Part shown: in pieces, positions 6,103-8,869 of the stretch
Layout of the letters: each line of letters starts with the position of its first letter
Position numbering within the stretch: position 1 is the first letter of the stretch
Assembly: GCA_002314435.1 (NCBI GenBank)
Contig: DCFV01000113.1
Span: forward strand, 34,352 to 43,220
Direction: 5' to 3'
Length of the DNA: 8,869 nt
Origin: Acidobacteriaceae bacterium UBA1795
GTDB lineage: Bacteria; Acidobacteriota; Terriglobia; Terriglobales; Acidobacteriaceae
Notes under the pieces: generated by a model
Databases searched by the model: none
What the model was told of the DNA's origin: nothing
Seen by the model: only the letters and a program-made list of their open reading frames with translations
Made by a program: the position numbers and the translations under genes

Positions 6103-7320
6103 TCACTGCTCCAGAACCTTCGCAATTCGCACCAAGGCCCAGTCGATCTCATCGCGCGTAATGATGAGAGGGGGCGCGATACGAATCACGTGATCGTGCG
6201 TCTCCTTACAGAGGATTCCCTCTTCTTTCAGCGCCTCGCAATAGGGACGGGCCATCCCCTTGAGTTCGATGCCGATCCACATCCCTTTACCGCGGACTTC
6301 CTTAATTGCCGGGCTTTGAATGGTCTGAAGCCTCGACAGGAAGTAGGCCCCTAACTCTGCGGACCGCTCAACCATCTTCTCTTCAATCAACACCCGCAAA
6401 GCGGTTCTGGCTATGGCACAGCCCAGCGGGTTTCCACCAAAGGTGCTGCCGTGTTCTCCAGGATGGAAAACACCGAGTATCTCGGAAGACGCGAGGACTG
6501 CCGAAACTGGATAGAACCCTCCCGCGAGGGCTTTGCCTACGATCAATACATCCGGCGTGATTCCATCATGCATGTACGCGAAGAGCCTGCCTGTGCGCCC
6601 CAGACCGGACTGGATTTCGTCCGCCATGAGAAGGGCGTTGTTTTGCCGGCAGAGCTCTGCTGCTTCGCGAAGGTAGCCCGTGGGTGGAATCACAATTCCA
6701 GCCTCACCCTGAATCGGTTCCACAAGAAACGCGCAGGTGTTCGGGGTGATGGCGTTGCGCAGGGCCTGAATATCGCCGTAGGGAATGATCTTGAAGCCCG
6801 GCGTGAAGGGACCAAAGCCATCACGATACTGCTCGTTACTCGAAAAGCTCACAACAGTGACGGTGCGCCCATGAAAGTTGCCAGCGCAGACAATGATCTC
6901 GGCTTTGTCCTCAGGGATGCCCTTTACCTTGTAACCCCACTTGCGCGCAGCCTTGATTGCGGTCTCCACAGCTTCAGCGCCCGAATTCATCGGGAGCACC
7001 TTGTCGAAGCCGGTCAAGTCGTGGAGTTCCTTGCAGAAAAGGGGCAATTGCTCGTTTCGAAATGCACGCGAGGTTAAGGTGATCTTGCTGGCCTGCTCCT
7101 GAAGAGTGCGAAGGATCTCGGGGTGGCAGTGTCCCTGGTTGACCGCAGAGTAGGCTGCGAGACAGTCGAGGTAACGCCGTCCCTCAACGTCATAAACCCA
7201 AATGCCTTCAGCACGTTCCAGCACCACGTCGAGCGGATGGTAGTTGTGTGCTCCGAATTCGTTTTCCAGGTTGACAAGGTCCTGGGTCCGTGTGGGGCTC
7301 TCAATTGGCTGTGGGGTCAT
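6103..7320 (-). CDS. rocD: Ornithine--oxo-acid aminotransferase
   Basis: A PLP-dependent class III aminotransferase that transfers the delta-amino group of ornithine to 2-oxoglutarate, giving glutamate semialdehyde/P5C and glutamate; it links arginine and ornithine catabolism to proline and glutamate. The 405 residues match the usual length of about 400. SAVNQGHCHPEI (58-69), LTSRAFRNEQL (82-92), KVLPMNSGAEAVETAIK (107-123), GNFHGRT (147-153), EPIQGEAG (201-208), MADEIQSGLGRTGR (232-245), GKALAGGFYPVSAV (262-275) and GEHGSTFGGNPLGCA (288-302) are hallmark blocks. Lys263 is the Schiff-base lysine, Asp234 contacts the PLP pyridine nitrogen, and Glu206 corresponds to the specificity glutamate of ornithine aminotransferases. 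The ATG at 7320-7318 has GGAAAG (plus-strand 7327-7332) six bases upstream and gives the family N-terminus; an in-frame TTG at 7371 adds 17 unlikely residues. No other arginine-pathway gene (rocF, P5C dehydrogenase) is adjacent. It is divergent from katG. Confidence 0.96.
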   Translation of the reverse strand: MTPQPIESPTRTQDLVNLENEFGAHNYHPLDVVLERAEGIWVYDVEGRRYLDCLAAYSAVNQGHCHPEILRTLQEQASKITLTSRAFRNEQLPLFCKELHDLTGFDKVLPMNSGAEAVETAIKAARKWGYKVKGIPEDKAEIIVCAGNFHGRTVTVVSFSSNEQYRDGFGPFTPGFKIIPYGDIQALRNAITPNTCAFLVEPIQGEAGIVIPPTGYLREAAELCRQNNALLMADEIQSGLGRTGRLFAYMHDGITPDVLIVGKALAGGFYPVSAVLASSEILGVFHPGEHGSTFGGNPLGCAIARTALRVLIEEKMVERSAELGAYFLSRLQTIQSPAIKEVRGKGMWIGIELKGMARPYCEALKEEGILCKETHDHVIRIAPPLIITRDEIDWALVRIAKVLEQ

Positions 7321-7417
7321 GGTGTTCTTTCCGCGTAGTCGATTGATCGTAGCCTTGAAGGGAGTGCCCAACTGGCCGTTGAACCTGCCGCGATGAAGGC
7401 CCGGACAATTCCCTGAC

Positions 7418-7428
7418 GACTAATAGTC
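7418..7428. repeat. 11-base palindrome upstream of rocD
   Basis: GACTA-A-TAGTC is a perfect 5-bp dyad with one central base, about 100 bases before the rocD start. It is a possible operator. Its short length means chance cannot be excluded. Confidence 0.3.
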
Positions 7429-7603
7429 TAAATGGTTGCGAATATCGAGGCATGGCGATCATTGCGAATGCGCATGGCAACCTGGGGATGCGGTTTCGCC
7501 TGAACAGGAATCGGCCGCCCAGAAACAGATTGGCAGACCAGACCGAGTCGCGGCCGGTGAGGAAGCCGGTTCCGGTGGGGATCTTGCTCTTCGTCCCGGA
7601 ACT

Positions 7604-7619
7604 GGCCGGTTGACCGGCC
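7604..7619. repeat. GC-rich hairpin GGCCGG-TTGA-CCGGCC
   Basis: A perfect 6-bp all-GC stem with a four-base loop in the middle of the rocD-katG gap. It is followed by CGCCACTT rather than a T-run, so it is not a standard intrinsic terminator on the plus strand. It may be a structural element or a chance feature of GC-rich DNA. Confidence 0.4.
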
Positions 7620-7806
7620 CGCCACTTGAGCCCGCGGAGCCAGTTCTCCACCTAGATCGGCTTGATCGAGGAGAGGGTAGACTGGCGACTTCGCGTAGCG
7701 GATGTTGCAATGGCACCGCAAAGAGTCTGTTCTGCCGTACCCCGTCACAGCCTCAGTGTGAGATTCGCCATCGATTGATGGAAACTATCGACGCCATTGA
7801 TTTGAT

Positions 7807-7839
7807 GATTCGTTTGAATCCATGCAGTGCTCCTATACT
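7807..7839 (+). promoter_or_regulatory. Putative katG promoter region with dyad and TATACT box
   Basis: TATACT at 7834-7839 is a good -10 match 40 bases before the katG ATG. The -35 is weak: TTTGAA (7813-7818) would be 15 bases upstream and CGTTTG (7811-7816) 17 bases upstream. A dyad GATTC-GTTT-GAATC (7807-7820) overlaps this -35 position and would be well placed for a peroxide-responsive regulator. It does not clearly match the PerR or OxyR consensus, so the regulator is unknown. Confidence 0.4.
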
Positions 7840-7868
7840 GAACGAGCTTGTGAGTTGCAGGCGCCGAT

Positions 7869-7875
7869 AGGAGGT
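7869..7875 (+). promoter_or_regulatory. Strong ribosome binding site of katG
   Basis: AGGAGGT is a near-perfect anti-Shine-Dalgarno match three bases before the ATG at 7879. It fixes the katG start and suggests high translation. Confidence 0.85.
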
Positions 7876-7878
7876 ATC

Positions 7879-8869
7879 ATGTCGAACGAATCGAAGTGCC
7901 CGTACTCGGGCAGCATGCTCACGCATACAGCAGCAGGGGCAAAGGGAAACGGGGACTGGTGGCCCGAACAACTGAACCTTTCGATCCTGCACCAGCACTC
8001 CTCGTTGTCCAACCCCTTGGGCGGTGACTTCAACTACGCCGAAGAGTTCAAGAGCCTTGATCTGAATGCTGTAATCAAGGACCTTCATTCCCTTATGACG
8101 AACTCTCAGGACTGGTGGCCGGCCGACTTTGGTCATTACGGTCCGCTTTTCATCCGCATGGCCTGGCACTCCGCCGGCACGTACCGTATCCATGACGGAC
8201 GCGGCGGCGCTGGCAATGGCACGCAGCGGTTCGCGCCACTCAACAGCTGGCCAGACAACGTCAACCTCGACAAGGCACGCCGTTTGCTTTGGCCGATCAA
8301 GCAGAAGTACGGCAGCAAGATCTCATGGGCGGACCTGATGATTCTTGCCGGCAACGTAGCACTCGAGTCGATGGGCTTCAAGACATTCGGGTTCGGCGGC
8401 GGCCGAGTAGACGTGTGGGAGCCGGACGAGGACATCGATTGGGGTCGTGAGGCCAGGTGGCTCGAGGACGAGCGCTACAGCGGAGACCGTGAATTGGCGA
8501 ATCCGCTGGCGGCGGTACAGATGGGCCTGATCTACGTGAACCCGGAAGGCCCGAATGGCAACCCTGACCCGCTGGCCGCGGCACGCGACATCCGTGAGAC
8601 CTTTGCCCGCATGGCGATGAACGATGAGGAGACGGTTGCCCTCATCGCCGGTGGGCACACCTTTGGCAAGACGCACGGCGCTGGTCCTGCGAGCCACGTT
8701 GGTGCCGAGCCGGAAGCCGCGCCGATCGAGGAACAGGGGCTGGGCTGGAAGAGCAGTTTCGGCAGCGGTAAGGGGGGCGACGCCATTGGCAGCGGTCTGG
8801 AGGTCATCTGGACGACAACGCCAACCAAGTGGAGCAAGGACTTTTTCTCGAATCTGTTCGGCTACGAAT
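7879..8869 (+). CDS. katG: Catalase-peroxidase KatG, N-terminal part, cut by window edge
   Basis: A bifunctional heme enzyme that removes hydrogen peroxide by catalase and peroxidase activity. The first 330 codons of about 740 are visible, covering most of the N-terminal heme domain. The distal heme residues Arg93, Trp96 and His97 lie in FIRMAWHSAGTYR (91-103). GRGGAGNGTQRFAPLNSWPDN (108-128) follows, and Asp126 matches the conserved access-channel Asp. VQMGLIYVNPEGPNGNPDP (213-231) supplies Tyr219, and FARMAMNDEET (242-252) supplies Met245. With Trp96 these complete the Met-Tyr-Trp crosslink needed for catalase activity. The proximal heme ligand is His260 in AGGHTFGKTHGAGP (257-270). No signal peptide is seen, so it is cytoplasmic. 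All key residues are intact and the frame has no interruption up to the edge. There is no fur/perR-type regulator gene beside it in the window. Confidence 0.97.
   Translation, partial: MSNESKCPYSGSMLTHTAAGAKGNGDWWPEQLNLSILHQHSSLSNPLGGDFNYAEEFKSLDLNAVIKDLHSLMTNSQDWWPADFGHYGPLFIRMAWHSAGTYRIHDGRGGAGNGTQRFAPLNSWPDNVNLDKARRLLWPIKQKYGSKISWADLMILAGNVALESMGFKTFGFGGGRVDVWEPDEDIDWGREARWLEDERYSGDRELANPLAAVQMGLIYVNPEGPNGNPDPLAAARDIRETFARMAMNDEETVALIAGGHTFGKTHGAGPASHVGAEPEAAPIEEQGLGWKSSFGSGKGGDAIGSGLEVIWTTTPTKWSKDFFSNLFGYE

Larger units (their letters stand above)
7321..7878. other. 558-base divergent intergenic region between rocD and katG
   Basis: This must hold the promoters of both divergent genes. 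Overlapping frames on both strands have no recognisable domain. Visible structures are the rocD ribosome site, an 11-base palindrome at 7418-7428, a GC-rich hairpin at 7604-7619, two small dyads at 7768-7781 and 7807-7820, and a TATACT box at 7834-7839 close to katG. The length leaves room for an unrecognised small RNA or peptide gene, but I see none that I can support. Confidence 0.5.

Noticed and set aside
6451..7077. 208-codon plus-strand frame inside rocD
   Set aside because: It is a shadow of the strongly conserved rocD gene on the minus strand.
7301..7651. 116-codon minus-strand frame upstream of and overlapping the rocD start
   Set aside because: It overlaps the rocD N-terminus in another frame and lacks any recognised domain.
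8136..8837. Several minus-strand frames opposite katG
   Set aside because: They are shadows of the katG codons; the katG frame is unambiguous.
1..8869. CRISPR array, insertion sequence, integrase, toxin-antitoxin pair or defence system
   Set aside because: No regularly spaced repeats, transposase or integrase motifs, or small paired genes of such families were seen on either strand.

Overview
This window most likely comes from the chromosome of a moderately GC-rich, free-living Gram-negative bacterium. An Acidobacteriota-type soil organism is my best guess. That is an inference from protein style and from the mix of a GH9 cellulase-like gene, a KatG, a lipocalin and a PEBP lipoprotein; no rRNA or other phylogenetic marker is present. 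Coding density is low: six recognisable genes and one decayed gene are separated by five gaps of about 460 to 750 bases.

Layout, left to right. (1) The first 407 bases hold the N-terminal part of a MaeB-type malic enzyme on the minus strand, cut by the window edge. (2) A 684-base gap has no recognisable gene but contains a 9-bp perfect inverted repeat around a tRNA T-arm-like fragment. (3) On the minus strand lies the C-terminal part of a family 9 glycoside hydrolase, broken by an in-frame TAG and probably by a frameshift further upstream; the part that would carry the catalytic Asp is not recognisable. (4) After another gap of about 750 bases comes a plus-strand NADP-dependent MDR oxidoreductase (CurA/YncB type), followed by a modest hairpin. 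(5) After a gap of about 680 bases comes a plus-strand exported lipocalin (Blc type). It converges on (6) a minus-strand lipoprotein of the YbhB/YbcL (PEBP) family. (7) After a further gap comes a minus-strand ornithine aminotransferase (RocD). (8) RocD is divergent from a plus-strand catalase-peroxidase KatG that has a strong ribosome binding site and is cut by the right edge, with 330 codons visible.

The genes do not form one operon. Each appears to be transcribed alone, and the themes are mixed: central carbon and redox metabolism (malic enzyme, MDR reductase), amino-acid catabolism (RocD), oxidative-stress defence (KatG) and envelope proteins (lipocalin, PEBP lipoprotein). I did not find a mobile element, CRISPR array, phage, secretion cluster or clearly new multi-gene system. 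The most interesting items are the eroding GH9 gene, the unexplained gaps and several short dyads near gene starts.
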